Counted from the first letter of the stretch, positions 54,664 through 63,886 are shown. The stretch is DNA of 64,000 nt from Leclercia sp. 29361 (GCF_011290365.1 NZ_CP049786.1:1240001-1304000); one strand, 5' to 3'. The notes: generated from the letters alone by a model not told the origin. Made by a program: numbers and translations.

Positions 54664-55908
54664 ATGACTTCTCAACTACCCACCCCCGAATACAGCCGTA
54701 ATATGCGGCTCATTGGCCACAGCGATCAGGGCGGTCGCCCGGACGGCGTGCAGCTGATGGTGCATCGCGGCTTTGCTTACATCGGCCACATGGTGTCGCA
54801 GGGCTTTTCGATCGTCGACGTGCGCGATCCGAAGAACCCGAAGGCCGCAGGCTATGTGCCTGCGCCGCCCGGTACCTGGAACGTGCATCTCCAGGCGCAT
54901 GACGATCTGCTGCTGGTGATCAACGCCCGGGATCTGTTTGCCGATGCCCGCTTTGCTGACGAAAAGGTCTACTACACCCGCCAGGTGGGGGAGACGGTCA
55001 GCGACGTGCAGGACAGAGGCTGGAGCGCCGGGCTGCGCGTGTTTGATATTTCCACCCCCGATAAGCCGCGGGAGATCGGTTTTCTCTCGCTGAGTGGTAT
55101 CGGCATACATCGCATCTGGTATGTGGGCGGGCGCTGGGCCTATGTCTCGGCGCTGATCGACGGCTTTACCGATTACATCTTTCTGACCATCGATCTGGCG
55201 GATCCGCGCAAGCCGGAAGTCGCCGGGCGCTGGTGGCTGCCGGGGATGAACCAGGCGGCAGGCGAAAAACCGGCGTGGCCGGAGGGCAAACGCTATGCCC
55301 TGCATCACGCGATTATCGCCGGGGATACCGCCTACGGCAGCTGGCGCGACGGCGGCCTGACGCTGCTGGATGTGAAGGATCGTAGCCAGCCGAAGTTGAT
55401 CAGCCACCGCAACTGGAGCCCGCCGTTTGGCGGCGGCACCCATACCGCGCTGCCGCTGCCGGATCGCGACCTTTTGGTGGTGCTGGACGAAGCGGTGCTC
55501 GACAATCAGGAGGATGGCGAGAAGCTGATCTGGCTGTTTGATATTCGCGAGCCGTCGAACCCGGTCAGTATCGCCACCTTCCCGCAACCAAAAGAGCGGG
55601 ATTACGTGGCAAAAGGGGCGCACTTCGGGCCGCACAACCTGCACGAAAACCGTCCCGGGAGCTTTGTCAGCTCAACGTTGATTTTTGCTACCTACCAGAA
55701 TGCGGGCGTACGCGCGTACGACATTTCGGACCCGTATCGTCCGGTGGAGACCGGGGCACTGGTGCCTGCCACACCGGAAAAGATGATGGACACCCGGCCA
55801 GGGCGTCCGCAGGTGATCCAGTCCTGCGATGTGTTTGTCGATGCAGAAGGGATTATCTACAGCACGGATTACAACGGCGGGTTGTCGGTGATTGAGTATC
55901 TGGGATGA
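54664..55908 (+). CDS. LVIVD-repeat beta-propeller protein of unknown function
   Basis: A 414-aa protein made of repeated blades with LVIVD-like strands: FSIVDVRDPKNPKAAGYV, LRVFDISTPDKPREIGFLS, LTLLDVKDRSQPKLIS, VRAYDISDPYRPVETG and LSVIEYLG. It has no signal peptide, so it seems cytoplasmic. Histidines are frequent (GIHRIWYVGGRW, LHHAIIAGDTA, GAHFGPHNLHENRPG) and could bind metal, as in some propeller lactonases or isomerases. The family role is not known. It closes the cluster with the second sugar importer, separated by a REP, and may act on the imported compound. Confidence 0.85.
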   Translation: MTSQLPTPEYSRNMRLIGHSDQGGRPDGVQLMVHRGFAYIGHMVSQGFSIVDVRDPKNPKAAGYVPAPPGTWNVHLQAHDDLLLVINARDLFADARFADEKVYYTRQVGETVSDVQDRGWSAGLRVFDISTPDKPREIGFLSLSGIGIHRIWYVGGRWAYVSALIDGFTDYIFLTIDLADPRKPEVAGRWWLPGMNQAAGEKPAWPEGKRYALHHAIIAGDTAYGSWRDGGLTLLDVKDRSQPKLISHRNWSPPFGGGTHTALPLPDRDLLVVLDEAVLDNQEDGEKLIWLFDIREPSNPVSIATFPQPKERDYVAKGAHFGPHNLHENRPGSFVSSTLIFATYQNAGVRAYDISDPYRPVETGALVPATPEKMMDTRPGRPQVIQSCDVFVDAEGIIYSTDYNGGLSVIEYLG

Positions 55909-55916
55909 GTGAGGTT

Positions 55917-55954
55917 TTCTACCTCTCCCTGTGGGAGAGGGTTGGGGTGAGGGC
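55917..55954. repeat. Palindromic intergenic repeat, copy 5 (single-hairpin form)
   Basis: CTACCTCTCCCTGTGGGAGAGGGTTGGGGTGAGGG, one hairpin with the GGGGTGAGGG arm, between the convergent LVIVD gene and mtnK. It probably acts as their common terminator. Confidence 0.65.
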
Positions 55955-55966
55955 AACAGGCCGCAC

Positions 55967-57166
55967 TCAACTATACTGACGCACCCGCGCCACCAGCTCA
56001 TCCACGCTGTCGATTCGGTCGGCAATCACAATCAACGCTCTACCGAGAGTGATGGCGTGGCGCAGGCACTCGTGGCGCATCTCGTCATCGCGAATGGTGT
56101 CGATATCCGCTACGTGGGATAAACCCACGCTGCGGCGGATCAGTTCGGTGCCGCAGAAGCCAATCGCGTCATGCCATACCTTTTTCAGAAACTCGCTGGC
56201 ATAGCCCGGCACGCACAGTGCCGCATCGCGGGATTTCTCCGTAGCCAGGGCCTGGAAACGTTCCGCGAAGGTGGTCCACAGCTGCTGAATATCGATCAGA
56301 CGCTGTTCACGTGCGGCTGCCGCATCGCGAATGCCAAGGTGGCCCGGCAGACCGCAGAAGTTCAGCAGCAGGTTGCCGATGGCCGTACCCACATCAAACC
56401 CGATCGGGCCGAAATAACCGAACTCCGCGTCAATGGCTTTCAGGCTGCCGTCGGCGACAAAAATTGAGCCGCTATGGATGTCGCCGTGCAGCAATGCTTC
56501 GGCCTGGGAAAAGAAGCGGTGCTTCAGGGAAGCGACGGCAATCTTCAGCTGATGGTCGTTGCGCAGAGCGGCGACGTCGTTTTCCAGCGCCGCCGGGTAG
56601 TTATTGCGCTCGTGGATCTGGTACGGATCGTTGAAGAACAGATCCTCAGTGATCTCACACATCTCCGGGTTGATGAACTGGGCAACCTGCGCTTTTTTGG
56701 CATGCGGATGGAGGTAAAAATCGCTGGTGTGGAACAGGGTATGAGCCAGGTATTCCCCCAGCTGGCGTGCCGCCTGGGGATAAAACACATTGTTGATCAG
56801 CTCGCCGCGCCAGATCTTATGGCTGGAGAGATCTTCCATCACCATCACCGCCAGGTCCGGGTCGAAGTGGTGGATTTTCACCGTATGCTGCGGGCTGTGC
56901 TGATAGTGTTCCACCAGGGTTTGCGCTTCGAGACGGGCGCGATCCAGCGTCAGCGGCCAGGATTCACCCACGCAGCGCACGTAGGGCAGGGCCTGCTTGA
57001 CCACGATGCGGCTCACGCCTGCGCGGTCGAAAATTTTAAACACCAGATTGAGGTTGCCGTCGCCCACCTCCTGCGCCTCCACCAGCGACGAAGGGTCTTC
57101 GAGGCCGCCAAACTGTTGGGCGTAAGCCACGGCGTCCTGAGCGGTAAAGGTACGGTATTGCGACAT
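55967..57166 (-). CDS. mtnK: S-methyl-5-thioribose kinase
   Basis: A 399-aa kinase, the same length as Klebsiella MtnK and nearly collinear with it. The phosphotransferase motif is [14 protein letters not shown] and the Mg2+ motif [14 protein letters not shown]. It phosphorylates 5-methylthioribose from polyamine synthesis to MTR-1-phosphate. The start at 57166 has GAGGAA before it. It is divergent from mtnA across a MetJ operator. Confidence 0.95.
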   Translation of the reverse strand: MSQYRTFTAQDAVAYAQQFGGLEDPSSLVEAQEVGDGNLNLVFKIFDRAGVSRIVVKQALPYVRCVGESWPLTLDRARLEAQTLVEHYQHSPQHTVKIHHFDPDLAVMVMEDLSSHKIWRGELINNVFYPQAARQLGEYLAHTLFHTSDFYLHPHAKKAQVAQFINPEMCEITEDLFFNDPYQIHERNNYPAALENDVAALRNDHQLKIAVASLKHRFFSQAEALLHGDIHSGSIFVADGSLKAIDAEFGYFGPIGFDVGTAIGNLLLNFCGLPGHLGIRDAAAAREQRLIDIQQLWTTFAERFQALATEKSRDAALCVPGYASEFLKKVWHDAIGFCGTELIRRSVGLSHVADIDTIRDDEMRHECLRHAITLGRALIVIADRIDSVDELVARVRQYS

Positions 57167-57195
57167 TGCCAGTTCCTCATCTGTTCCGGTAATAA

Positions 57196-57219
57196 AGACA
57201 TTTAGACGTCTATACATCT
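57196..57219. promoter_or_regulatory. MetJ operator between mtnK and mtnA
   Basis: Three adjoining met boxes: AGACATTT, AGACGTCT (perfect) and ATACATCT. MetJ with S-adenosylmethionine binds arrays of such 8-mers, so both mtn operons should be repressed when methionine is plentiful. Confidence 0.85.
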
Positions 57220-57271
57220 GAATTTTATCCTGACACAATGTGCTACAACAACGCAACAGAGAATTAACGAC

Positions 57272-58300
57272 ATGCAGAGATTACAGACGACCAGCCTGCG
57301 AGTGGCGGACAATCAGTTATTTATTCTCGATCAACAGGCACTTCCGCAGGAGAAACGCTGGCTGGATGCCTCGACGGTAGAGGCGCTGGTGGGGCACATT
57401 CACGCCCTGCGCGTGCGCGGTGCGCCGCTGATTGGTCTCTCTGCCAGCCTGCTGCTGGCGCTGCTGGCGGAGAACGGCCTCAGCCGGGACCAACTGGCAA
57501 CCGCACTGGAAACGTTGCGCGCCTCGCGTCCGACGGCGGTGAATCTGATGAACAATCTCGACCGCATGAAGCAGGCGTTGTGGCAGGAGGATTTTATCCC
57601 GGCGCTGGTGGCGGAGGCGCTGCGTCTGATTGATGAAGACAAGCGGCTCTGCGATGCCATTGCGCAGGCGGGAAGTCAGCTTGTGAAGCCAGGCAGTCGC
57701 CTGCTGACCCACTGCAACACCGGCGGGCTGGCGACGGCGGGCGTCGGCACCGCGCTGGGGGTGATAGCCCTCGCGCATCAGCAGGGCAACGTCAGTAACG
57801 TCTGGGTGGATGAAACCCGTCCGCTGTTACAGGGTGGCAGATTAACCGCCTGGGAGCTGGGCGAGCTGGGCGTGCCGTATCAGCTGATTACCGATTCGAT
57901 GGCCGCCAGCCTGATGGCTAAAGGCCAGGTGGACGCGGTGTGGGTCGGGGCGGATCGCATTGCCGCCAACGGCGACGTGGCGAACAAAATCGGCACCTAT
58001 TCCCTGGCGGTGCTGGCGAAATTCCACGGCATTCCATTTTACGTGGCGGCCCCGCAAACCACCCTCGATCCAGCGTGTCCGAACGGGGAGGCGATCCCGA
58101 TTGAGCAGCGCGATGCCCGGGAGGTGACCGGCGTGGCGGGGAGCTTCGGCGCGGTGCAGTGGGCGCCGGAAAACGCCCAGGTCTATAACCCGGCGTTCGA
58201 CGTCACGCCCGCGGCGCTGATTAGCGGCTGGGTGCTGGATAGTGGGGTGGTGTTGCCGGAGGATGTACAACGTGGAATTTTTGGGGGGAGTGCGGTCTGA
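57272..58300 (+). CDS. mtnA: S-methyl-5-thioribose-1-phosphate isomerase
   Basis: A 342-aa member of the eIF-2B alpha/MtnA family. Family blocks are [16 protein letters not shown], the active-site [36 protein letters not shown] and [19 protein letters not shown]. It turns MTR-1-phosphate into methylthioribulose-1-phosphate. It stands alone on the plus strand, followed by a palindromic repeat and the convergent mtnBCD operon. Confidence 0.96.
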   Translation: MQRLQTTSLRVADNQLFILDQQALPQEKRWLDASTVEALVGHIHALRVRGAPLIGLSASLLLALLAENGLSRDQLATALETLRASRPTAVNLMNNLDRMKQALWQEDFIPALVAEALRLIDEDKRLCDAIAQAGSQLVKPGSRLLTHCNTGGLATAGVGTALGVIALAHQQGNVSNVWVDETRPLLQGGRLTAWELGELGVPYQLITDSMAASLMAKGQVDAVWVGADRIAANGDVANKIGTYSLAVLAKFHGIPFYVAAPQTTLDPACPNGEAIPIEQRDAREVTGVAGSFGAVQWAPENAQVYNPAFDVTPAALISGWVLDSGVVLPEDVQRGIFGGSAV

Positions 58301-58301
58301 G

Positions 58302-58396
58302 CCCCTCACCCCGGCCCTCTCCCCATAGGGGCGAGGGAGAAAAGATGGCTCCGTGCAATTCCCTCTCCCCTATGGGGAGAGGGTTAGGGTGAGGGG
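58302..58396. repeat. Palindromic intergenic repeat, copy 6
   Basis: A full two-hairpin element, nearly the same as copy 3: CCCCTCACCCCGGCCCTCTCC, centre AAAAGATGGCTCCGTGCAAT, and AGGGTTAGGGTGAGGGG. It lies between convergent mtnA and mtnD. Confidence 0.82.
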
Positions 58397-58403
58397 AAAA
58401 GCC

Positions 58404-58946
58404 TCAAGGCAATCCTGGATAGCTATCCGCAATGGCATCACCCGTAAACTGCGCCACCCAGCCCTCGGGGTTATCGAAAATACGAATGGCGGTAAAGTTC
58501 GGCTCGGAACCCATATCAAACCAGTGCGGCGTGCCGGCGGGGACTGAAATCAGGTCGTTTTTCTCGCACAGCACTTGATAGACCTGGTCATCAATGTGCA
58601 GGCAGAACAGCCCGGCACCTTCGACAAAGAAACGCACTTCATCTTCGCCATGGGTGTGTTCATTGAGAAACTTGGCGCGCAGGGCCTCTTTTTGCGGGTT
58701 ATCCGCCCGCAGGCTGATCACGTCCCAGCTCTGGTAGCCTTTCTCTGCCACCAGCCTGTCGATGGCATGCTGATAGGCATTAATCACGGCGTCGGGAGCC
58801 GGATCGCGGCCTAAATCCCGGTCGGCTTCCCAGCGCTCAAAGCGGACGCCACGGGCATTCAGCTGCTGCTGGATCGCCTCAGGGTCGGTGCTGTGCCACT
58901 GCGGCTCGCTGGCTTCTTTATCGGAAAAAATGGTCAATGCGCTCAT
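58404..58946 (-). CDS. mtnD: Acireductone dioxygenase
   Basis: A 180-aa cupin enzyme. The metal ligands are the histidines and glutamate of [16 protein letters not shown] and the later histidine of [12 protein letters not shown]. With Fe2+ it makes the 2-oxo acid precursor of methionine, and with Ni2+ an off-pathway product. It is last in the mtnB-mtnC-mtnD operon and overlaps mtnC by four bases. Confidence 0.95.
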   Translation of the reverse strand: MSALTIFSDKEASEPQWHSTDPEAIQQQLNARGVRFERWEADRDLGRDPAPDAVINAYQHAIDRLVAEKGYQSWDVISLRADNPQKEALRAKFLNEHTHGEDEVRFFVEGAGLFCLHIDDQVYQVLCEKNDLISVPAGTPHWFDMGSEPNFTAIRIFDNPEGWVAQFTGDAIADSYPGLP

Positions 58947-59632
58947 GAAGGGATGTGCTCCGGATTGATGTCGTCGAACTGGTGCACCTGATGATGATGG
59001 CTGGCGCCGTCCTCATCCCCGCGAATCAGCTGCAGGGTGCGGAAACCCGCCTGTTCTGCGGCGTCCAGCTCCTGATGAATATCCGACAGGAACAGGATCT
59101 GCGAGGGAGCTGCACCAATCTGTGCCGCAATATTCTGGTAAGACTGGACGTCACGCTTGGCACCGATATGGGTATCAAAATAGCCGCTGAACAGATGAGT
59201 AATATCACCTTCGTCGCTGTAGCCAAATAACAGTTTTTGCGCTGCCACGGAGCCGGAGGAATAAACATAGAGATCAATGCCCTGCGACTTCCATTTTTCC
59301 AGGGCAGGCAGCACGTCCGGGTAGAGGTGGCCGGTGAAGTCGCCGTTGACGTAGCCATCCTGCCAGATGATCCCCTGCAGCGCTTTCAGCGCCGTCGACT
59401 TGCGATCTTCGTCCATAAAGGTGAACAGGGTGGCGATCAGGTCGCTGGTGCTGGCCTGCGGCTGAGCAATCTCTTCGCGCAGATTATCCAGAATGGTGTT
59501 GACCGGTTCGGCATACTGCTGGGCGCTGACAAAGGCCGCCAGCCGCTCGCGCGCATAGGGGAACAGGACATTATGGACAAAACGAATATCGCTGGTGGTG
59601 CCTTCAATATCCGTCACAATCGCGCGAATCAT
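58943..59632 (-). CDS. mtnC: Enolase-phosphatase (2,3-diketo-5-methylthiopentyl-1-phosphate)
   Basis: A 229-aa HAD-family enzyme. Motif I is [15 protein letters not shown] (residues 6-20, with the shift of DxD to DIEG typical of MtnC), motif II is [12 protein letters not shown], and the C-terminal motif is [18 protein letters not shown]. It enolises and dephosphorylates the diketone made by MtnB. The start at 59632 overlaps the mtnB stop (ATGA); the longer frame lies inside mtnB. Confidence 0.95.
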   Translation of the reverse strand: MIRAIVTDIEGTTSDIRFVHNVLFPYARERLAAFVSAQQYAEPVNTILDNLREEIAQPQASTSDLIATLFTFMDEDRKSTALKALQGIIWQDGYVNGDFTGHLYPDVLPALEKWKSQGIDLYVYSSGSVAAQKLLFGYSDEGDITHLFSGYFDTHIGAKRDVQSYQNIAAQIGAAPSQILFLSDIHQELDAAEQAGFRTLQLIRGDEDGASHHHQVHQFDDINPEHIPS

Positions 59633-60243
59633 ACTCTCTCCAGTTGTCGTAAACGCATCTCGCACTCGAACAGGAATTCGAGGCCTTCAAGGTGACGCCG
59701 GGCTTCAGCCACGTTGCGTCCCCAGCAGGTTAAGCCATGACCGCGCAGAAGAAAACCATAATTCAGCGGGCGCTCCTGAGCGTAGTGAGCGATTCGGGAG
59801 GCCAGCGCGTCGATGTCCTGGTCATTATCGAACACGGCAATAGGCACGGTATCGAGATGGCTGGTCTGGCCGCGGAGGGATTTCTGCATCTCAAAGCCGC
59901 TGAGGCGCAGCTCCGGCTCTTTAACCAGTCGTGACAGCACCGTGGCATTCACCGTATGGACATGCAGCACCGCGTTGGCTTCCGGGAAGAGACGATAGAC
60001 CAGGGTATGCAGGCCGGTTTCTGCGGAGGGTTTGCGCCCGGAGGGGGCGCAGTTGGTGGCAATCTCAACCTGCAGGAAGTCATCGGGGGTCAGGCTGCCT
60101 TTATCTTTACCGGATTCGCTGAGCCAGCACCAGGTATCATCTTGCCGCACGGACATGTTGCCGCCGGTGGCCGGAGCCCAGCCCTTTGCGCCGATCCAGT
60201 GGCAGGCTTCGACCAGGGATGTGAGTTGCAGGTTGTCTGTCAT
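59629..60243 (-). CDS. mtnB: Methylthioribulose-1-phosphate dehydratase
   Basis: A 204-aa zinc enzyme of the class II aldolase fold. Supporting blocks are [15 protein letters not shown], the zinc-site [15 protein letters not shown] and [19 protein letters not shown]. It dehydrates the MtnA product. The start at 60243 has an AGAAGG site; upstream codons reach into the MetJ operator. It heads the mtnBCD operon. Confidence 0.95.
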   Translation of the reverse strand: MTDNLQLTSLVEACHWIGAKGWAPATGGNMSVRQDDTWCWLSESGKDKGSLTPDDFLQVEIATNCAPSGRKPSAETGLHTLVYRLFPEANAVLHVHTVNATVLSRLVKEPELRLSGFEMQKSLRGQTSHLDTVPIAVFDNDQDIDALASRIAHYAQERPLNYGFLLRGHGLTCWGRNVAEARRHLEGLEFLFECEMRLRQLERV

Positions 60244-60280
60244 CCTTCTTACCTCTTCGGCAGGAATATCATTATGGTTT

Positions 60281-60296
60281 AGACGTCTAAGCGTCT
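60281..60296. promoter_or_regulatory. MetJ operator between mtnB and mtnE
   Basis: Two adjoining met boxes, AGACGTCT (perfect) and AAGCGTCT, lie between the divergent mtnBCD operon and mtnE. The pair mirrors the operator at 57196, so all six mtn genes appear to be under MetJ. Confidence 0.8.
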
Positions 60297-60363
60297 TGAT
60301 TGCCAAATACTAACATCGTGTTATAGTGGCAGCAACATATGTATTACATACAGGCCCGTCGAC

Positions 60364-61524
60364 ATGCGTAATAACCCATTGATTCCAGAGAGTAAACTTC
60401 CCGGTCTCGGCACCACGATCTTTACCCAGATGAGCGCCCTGGCGCAGCAGCATAAGGCGATCAACCTGTCGCAGGGTTTTCCCGATTTCGATGGCCCGGA
60501 CTATCTGCAACAACGGCTGGCTTACCATGTGGCGAACGGCGCCAACCAGTATGCGCCGATGACCGGAGCGCAGCCGCTGCGTGAGGCGATCGCCGATAAA
60601 ACCGCCGAACTGTACGGCTATCAACCCGATGTGAACACGGAGATCACCGTGACCGCCGGGGCCACCGAAGCCCTGTACGCGGCCATTACCGCCCTGGTGC
60701 GTACCGGCGACGAGGTGATCTGCTTTGACCCGAGCTACGACAGCTATGCCCCGGCGATTGAATTATCTGGCGGCGTGGTCAAGCGCGTGGCGCTCCAGCC
60801 GCCGCACTTTCGTCCGGACTGGCAGGCCTTCGCGGCGCTGCTGAGCGATAAAACCCGGCTGGTGATCCTGAATACGCCCCATAATCCGTCGGCGACGGTG
60901 TGGCAACAGGCGGATTTCGCCGCCCTCTGGCAGGCCATTGCCGAGCGTGAAATTTATGTCCTGAGCGATGAAGTGTACGAGCACATCTGCTTTGCCGACG
61001 CAGGGCATGCCAGCGTGCTGGCCCATCCGCAGCTGCGCGAGCGGGCGGTGGCCGTCTCGTCGTTCGGGAAAACCTTCCACATGACCGGCTGGAAGGTGGG
61101 GTACTGTGTGGCCCCGGCGGCCATCAGCGTCGAGCTGCGCAAGGTGCATCAGTTCCTGACCTTTGCGGTCAACACCCCGGCACAGCTGGCGATTGCCGAT
61201 ATGCTGCGCCATCAGCCGGAACATTATCGGGAACTGCCGGACTTCTATCGCGCCCGCCGGGATCGGTTTATCGACGCCCTGAGCGCCAGTCGGCTGGAGA
61301 TTTTACCCTGCGAAGGGACCTATTTCCTGCTGGCAGACTACAGCGCCATCTCCGATCTGGATGACGTCAGTTTTTGCCAGTGGTTAACCAAAGAGGTGGG
61401 GGTGGCGGCGATCCCGTTATCCGTCTTCTGCGCCGATCCGTTCCCGCACAGGTTGATTCGACTCTGCTTTGCCAAGCAGGAAGCGACATTACTGGCGGCG
61501 GCGGAACGGCTGAACTCGCTCTGA
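60364..61524 (+). CDS. mtnE: Methionine aminotransferase (MtnE/YbdL)
   Basis: A 386-aa class I/II aminotransferase that closely follows E. coli YbdL. The PLP lysine lies in SSFGKTFHMTGWKVGY (near residue 236), the Asn/Asp region is ILNTPHNPSATVW and LSDEVYEH, and the phosphate Arg is near FPHRLIRLCFAK. It transaminates 4-methylthio-2-oxobutyrate to methionine, the last salvage step. Its place beside mtnB and the MetJ boxes supports this role here. A strong terminator follows. Confidence 0.93.
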   Translation: MRNNPLIPESKLPGLGTTIFTQMSALAQQHKAINLSQGFPDFDGPDYLQQRLAYHVANGANQYAPMTGAQPLREAIADKTAELYGYQPDVNTEITVTAGATEALYAAITALVRTGDEVICFDPSYDSYAPAIELSGGVVKRVALQPPHFRPDWQAFAALLSDKTRLVILNTPHNPSATVWQQADFAALWQAIAEREIYVLSDEVYEHICFADAGHASVLAHPQLRERAVAVSSFGKTFHMTGWKVGYCVAPAAISVELRKVHQFLTFAVNTPAQLAIADMLRHQPEHYRELPDFYRARRDRFIDALSASRLEILPCEGTYFLLADYSAISDLDDVSFCQWLTKEVGVAAIPLSVFCADPFPHRLIRLCFAKQEATLLAAAERLNSL

Positions 61525-61544
61525 ATCATTAGCCTGTTATATTA

Positions 61545-61586
61545 AATACACCGGAATAATAAAATAACTCCGGTGTATTTTGTTGA
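61545..61586. terminator. Terminator between mtnE and ybdO
   Basis: AATACACCGGA (61545-61555) and TCCGGTGTATT (61569-61579) form a perfect 11-pair stem, followed by TTGTTG and flanked by A/T on both sides. It serves two convergent genes. Confidence 0.85.
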
Positions 61587-61619
61587 TGTTGAAAATAATT
61601 TTGAAATATTATTTTGGCA

Positions 61620-62534
61620 TCAATCATATTCAAACCCTTCCGTGCCAATCTGATCAATAAAATTCGAGAAAATAGTGCTGGTTAAGGCCGCCCGGTTATA
61701 CATCATGTAAATATTCAAATCAGGAATGGCAAAGGGCGCTTCCACTTTTTTGAGTTTTAACGTGTCACGATACTGCTGATAGGCGACTTCAGGGATATAC
61801 CCCAGCAAATTAGAAGAGCTGATCATATTAATCAGCGAGAAAAAGGAGTCACTGCGAAAACCGATTTTCCTTTCCGGGATATTCACCTCTGAGGTGGCAC
61901 GAAAACCGATTATGCCGGGCTCATTGGTCAGGTAATAGGTGTATTTTTCTTCACTTAACTGCTCCAGGGTTGCCGAGTCGCCCATGCGAGGGTGTGCTTG
62001 CCGACACGCAATGATATTCGGCACATTTAAAAAGTGAGAGCAGATGATTGAACGGTTATTGACTGGCGAAAAAGAAAAAACAAGGTCGGCTTTGCGGTAG
62101 GCCAGCAGATCTTCTGCAGTCTCTTTAGACAACTGCAGGTCATGGTACTCAATTTCGTAATTATGCTCTCGCATCAGCAGCTTCATCGGCCCGAACAGAC
62201 GGTCCGGGGTTAGTACCTGCGGGGCGTAGACAACGATATTCTTCTCCAGCGACGAGCCATGCATAATGTTAATCGTCTGCTCAAGCTGATTCAGATTCTG
62301 TTCCAGGTGCTTATGCAGGTTAGCACCCACGGTGGTGGGGGTAATGCCTTTACCGGAGCGGATAAACAGCGGGTCGTTCAACTGGTTGCGTAAACGCTGC
62401 AGCGACTGGCTTACGGCTGAAGGGGTAATAAACAGGGTCTCAGCGGCCTTGCTGATACTCAGGTGCTGATAGATGCATTCAAATATGACCAGCAAGTTTA
62501 AATCAAATTTTTTCAGATCGTAGAGATTAGCCAT
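61620..62534 (-). CDS. ybdO: LysR-family transcriptional regulator YbdO (CitR-like)
   Basis: A 304-aa LysR-type regulator whose first 70 residues nearly equal E. coli YbdO (MANLYDLKKFDLNLLVIF). The helix-turn-helix is LSISKAAETLFITPSAVSQSLQRLR (residues 26-50). The effector domain is more diverged. The E. coli protein is linked to acid and citrate-related control, but the target here is unknown. E. coli has dsbG between ybdO and ahpC; dsbG is missing here and only a non-coding stretch remains. Confidence 0.9.
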   Translation of the reverse strand: MANLYDLKKFDLNLLVIFECIYQHLSISKAAETLFITPSAVSQSLQRLRNQLNDPLFIRSGKGITPTTVGANLHKHLEQNLNQLEQTINIMHGSSLEKNIVVYAPQVLTPDRLFGPMKLLMREHNYEIEYHDLQLSKETAEDLLAYRKADLVFSFSPVNNRSIICSHFLNVPNIIACRQAHPRMGDSATLEQLSEEKYTYYLTNEPGIIGFRATSEVNIPERKIGFRSDSFFSLINMISSSNLLGYIPEVAYQQYRDTLKLKKVEAPFAIPDLNIYMMYNRAALTSTIFSNFIDQIGTEGFEYD

Positions 62535-62853
62535 GATTCATCCTGATTAGCTGTGCTGTTACCGTAATCTTATACACGATAACTATAGAAGTTAGTTAGC
62601 CATTCTCCATCCATTTGATTGGCTAACTTAACTAATTTTAAATTCCAGCTTAATATATCATGGCTACAGATTAATAAAATAAAAGCGACGCTATTGTTTA
62701 AATAATTTTATCCACAAAAGTCGGACGGCTATGTTGAATTCATGCCGCGACTTCTGTATTAACCTGACCCATCATCCTGTCTGGTGGACTGTTATCGGGT
62801 ATGCCCATCACCGGGCATAATTCATGTTTGTTATCTATTTATTAAAGCGAAGG

Positions 62854-62930
62854 TTCGGTAAAACCTATCACAGTCATAGGGATTATCACCCCGTTAGCCA
62901 ATTGCCCTTTCGTTGGCAGGATGGTGTAAT
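62854..62930 (+). promoter_or_regulatory. ahpC: OxyR-like box and promoter for the ahpC leader
   Basis: TTCGGTAAAACCTAT (62854-62868), exactly seven bases, then ATAGGGATTATCACC (62876-62890) fit the OxyR pattern ATAGntnnnanCTAT-N7-ATAGntnnnanCTAT at about 14 of 20 key positions. Twelve bases on is TTGCCC (62902-62907), a 17-base spacer and TGTAAT (62925-62930). OxyR activates ahpC in E. coli, so this is a likely peroxide-induced promoter. The transcript would start near 62937, about 237 bases before the ahpC ATG. Confidence 0.6.
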
Positions 62931-62936
62931 CCCTTC

Positions 62937-63052
62937 GCTGTTACGACCTTGCTAAAGGTAATGTAGAGCGCAACGCATCGCCAGCTTCGGTTGGCACTGA
63001 TGTTACCTTCGGGTAGCTCAGGTATCAGGGCCGCCGTTCAGGCGGCCTTTTT
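62937..63052 (+). ncRNA. Structured ahpC leader or small RNA ending at an intrinsic terminator (predicted)
   Basis: From the predicted start to the terminator this RNA would be about 116 bases. It has a stem AAGGTAA (62955-62961) with TTACCTT (63003-63009), enclosing GCCAGC-TTCG-GTTGGC (62980-62995), a hairpin with a stable UUCG loop, and ends in the terminator at 63029. There is no convincing reading frame. It may be an attenuator of ahpC or a separate small RNA. The ends are estimates, and I do not recognise a known family. Confidence 0.45.
63029..63052 (+). terminator. Intrinsic terminator upstream of ahpC
   Basis: GGCCGCC-GTTCA-GGCGGCC followed by TTTTT is a textbook terminator on the plus strand, though no gene on that strand precedes it in this 640-base gap. 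It therefore ends a non-coding transcript or controls readthrough into ahpC. The remaining gap to ahpC holds TTGTTA near 63074 and no convincing -10. Confidence 0.85.
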
Positions 63053-63173
63053 ACTTTGTGGCCTCTGCACGGGTTGTTAGGTATTGCTGATTGATTTGAT
63101 ACGGCAAACGCATTAGCCCGAAACGGCAAAGTTGGTTACCTTAGCTCTCAACGAAAACACGGAGGAAGTACAG

Positions 63174-63737
63174 ATGTCTTTAATTAATACCAAAATCAAA
63201 CCTTTCAAAAACCAGGCGTTCAAAAACGGCGACTTCGTAGAGATCACCGAGAAAGATACCGAAGGCCGCTGGAGCGTGTTCTTCTTCTACCCGGCTGACT
63301 TTACTTTCGTCTGCCCGACCGAACTGGGTGACGTTGCAGATCACTACGACGAACTGCAGAAGCTGGGCGTAGACGTTTACTCTGTCTCTACCGACACCCA
63401 CTTCACCCACAAAGCGTGGCACAGCAGCTCTGAAACCATCGCTAAAATCAAATACGCGATGATCGGTGACCCGACTGGCGCCCTGACCCGTAACTTTGAA
63501 AACATGCGTGAAGACGAAGGTCTGGCCGACCGCGGCACCTTTATCGTTGACCCGCAGGGCATCATCCAGGCCATCGAAGTTACCGCTGAAGGTATTGGCC
63601 GTGACGCATCCGACCTGCTGCGCAAAATCAAAGCGGCTCAGTATGTTGCTTCTCACCCAGGCGAAGTGTGCCCGGCGAAATGGAAAGAAGGCGACGCGAC
63701 TCTGGCTCCATCCCTGGACCTGGTTGGCAAAATCTAA
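63174..63737 (+). CDS. ahpC: Alkyl hydroperoxide reductase subunit C (peroxiredoxin)
   Basis: A 187-aa 2-Cys peroxiredoxin with the peroxidatic cysteine at residue 47 ([11 protein letters not shown]) and the resolving cysteine at about 166 (GEVCPAKW). It reduces hydrogen peroxide, organic peroxides and peroxynitrite, and is recycled by AhpF. A strong GGAGG site precedes the ATG. Codon use is strongly biased, as in highly expressed genes. ahpF follows after a REP-bearing gap. Confidence 0.98.
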   Translation: MSLINTKIKPFKNQAFKNGDFVEITEKDTEGRWSVFFFYPADFTFVCPTELGDVADHYDELQKLGVDVYSVSTDTHFTHKAWHSSSETIAKIKYAMIGDPTGALTRNFENMREDEGLADRGTFIVDPQGIIQAIEVTAEGIGRDASDLLRKIKAAQYVASHPGEVCPAKWKEGDATLAPSLDLVGKI

Positions 63738-63742
63738 GTCTG

Positions 63743-63855
63743 CAACGCCCGGCGGCGCTACGCTTGCCCGGGCAATCAATGGGCGCATCTGCGCCCATTT
63801 CATTCCAACACCATGATGCAAGTTGCATTCAGGCAGCCCGGATAAGGCCGCTTGC
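63743..63855. repeat. REP elements and hairpin in the ahpC-ahpF gap
   Basis: An REP unit (ACGCCCGGCGGCGCTACGC...TTGCCCGGGC), a compact hairpin GGGCGCA-TC-TGCGCCC (63781-63796), and a second REP-like piece (CAGCCCGGATAAGGCCGC near 63836). Such elements between co-transcribed genes often lower downstream expression or protect the upstream mRNA, fitting AhpC being made in excess over AhpF. Confidence 0.75.
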
Positions 63856-63886
63856 ATGATGATGTTTTTTAAGCAGGAGATGAATA

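Noticed and set aside
62878-62934. Long stem AGGGATTA-CACC with GGTG-TAATCCCT read as an RNA structure
   Set aside because: It overlaps the OxyR-like box and the -10 hexamer, so it may be a DNA-level coincidence. It would be transcribed only from the weaker upstream promoter at 62734; not used as a feature.
63074-63102. TTGTTA - 17 - TGATAC as the ahpC promoter
   Set aside because: The -10 hexamer is poor, and no OxyR-like box is placed suitably before it; mentioned only as an alternative.
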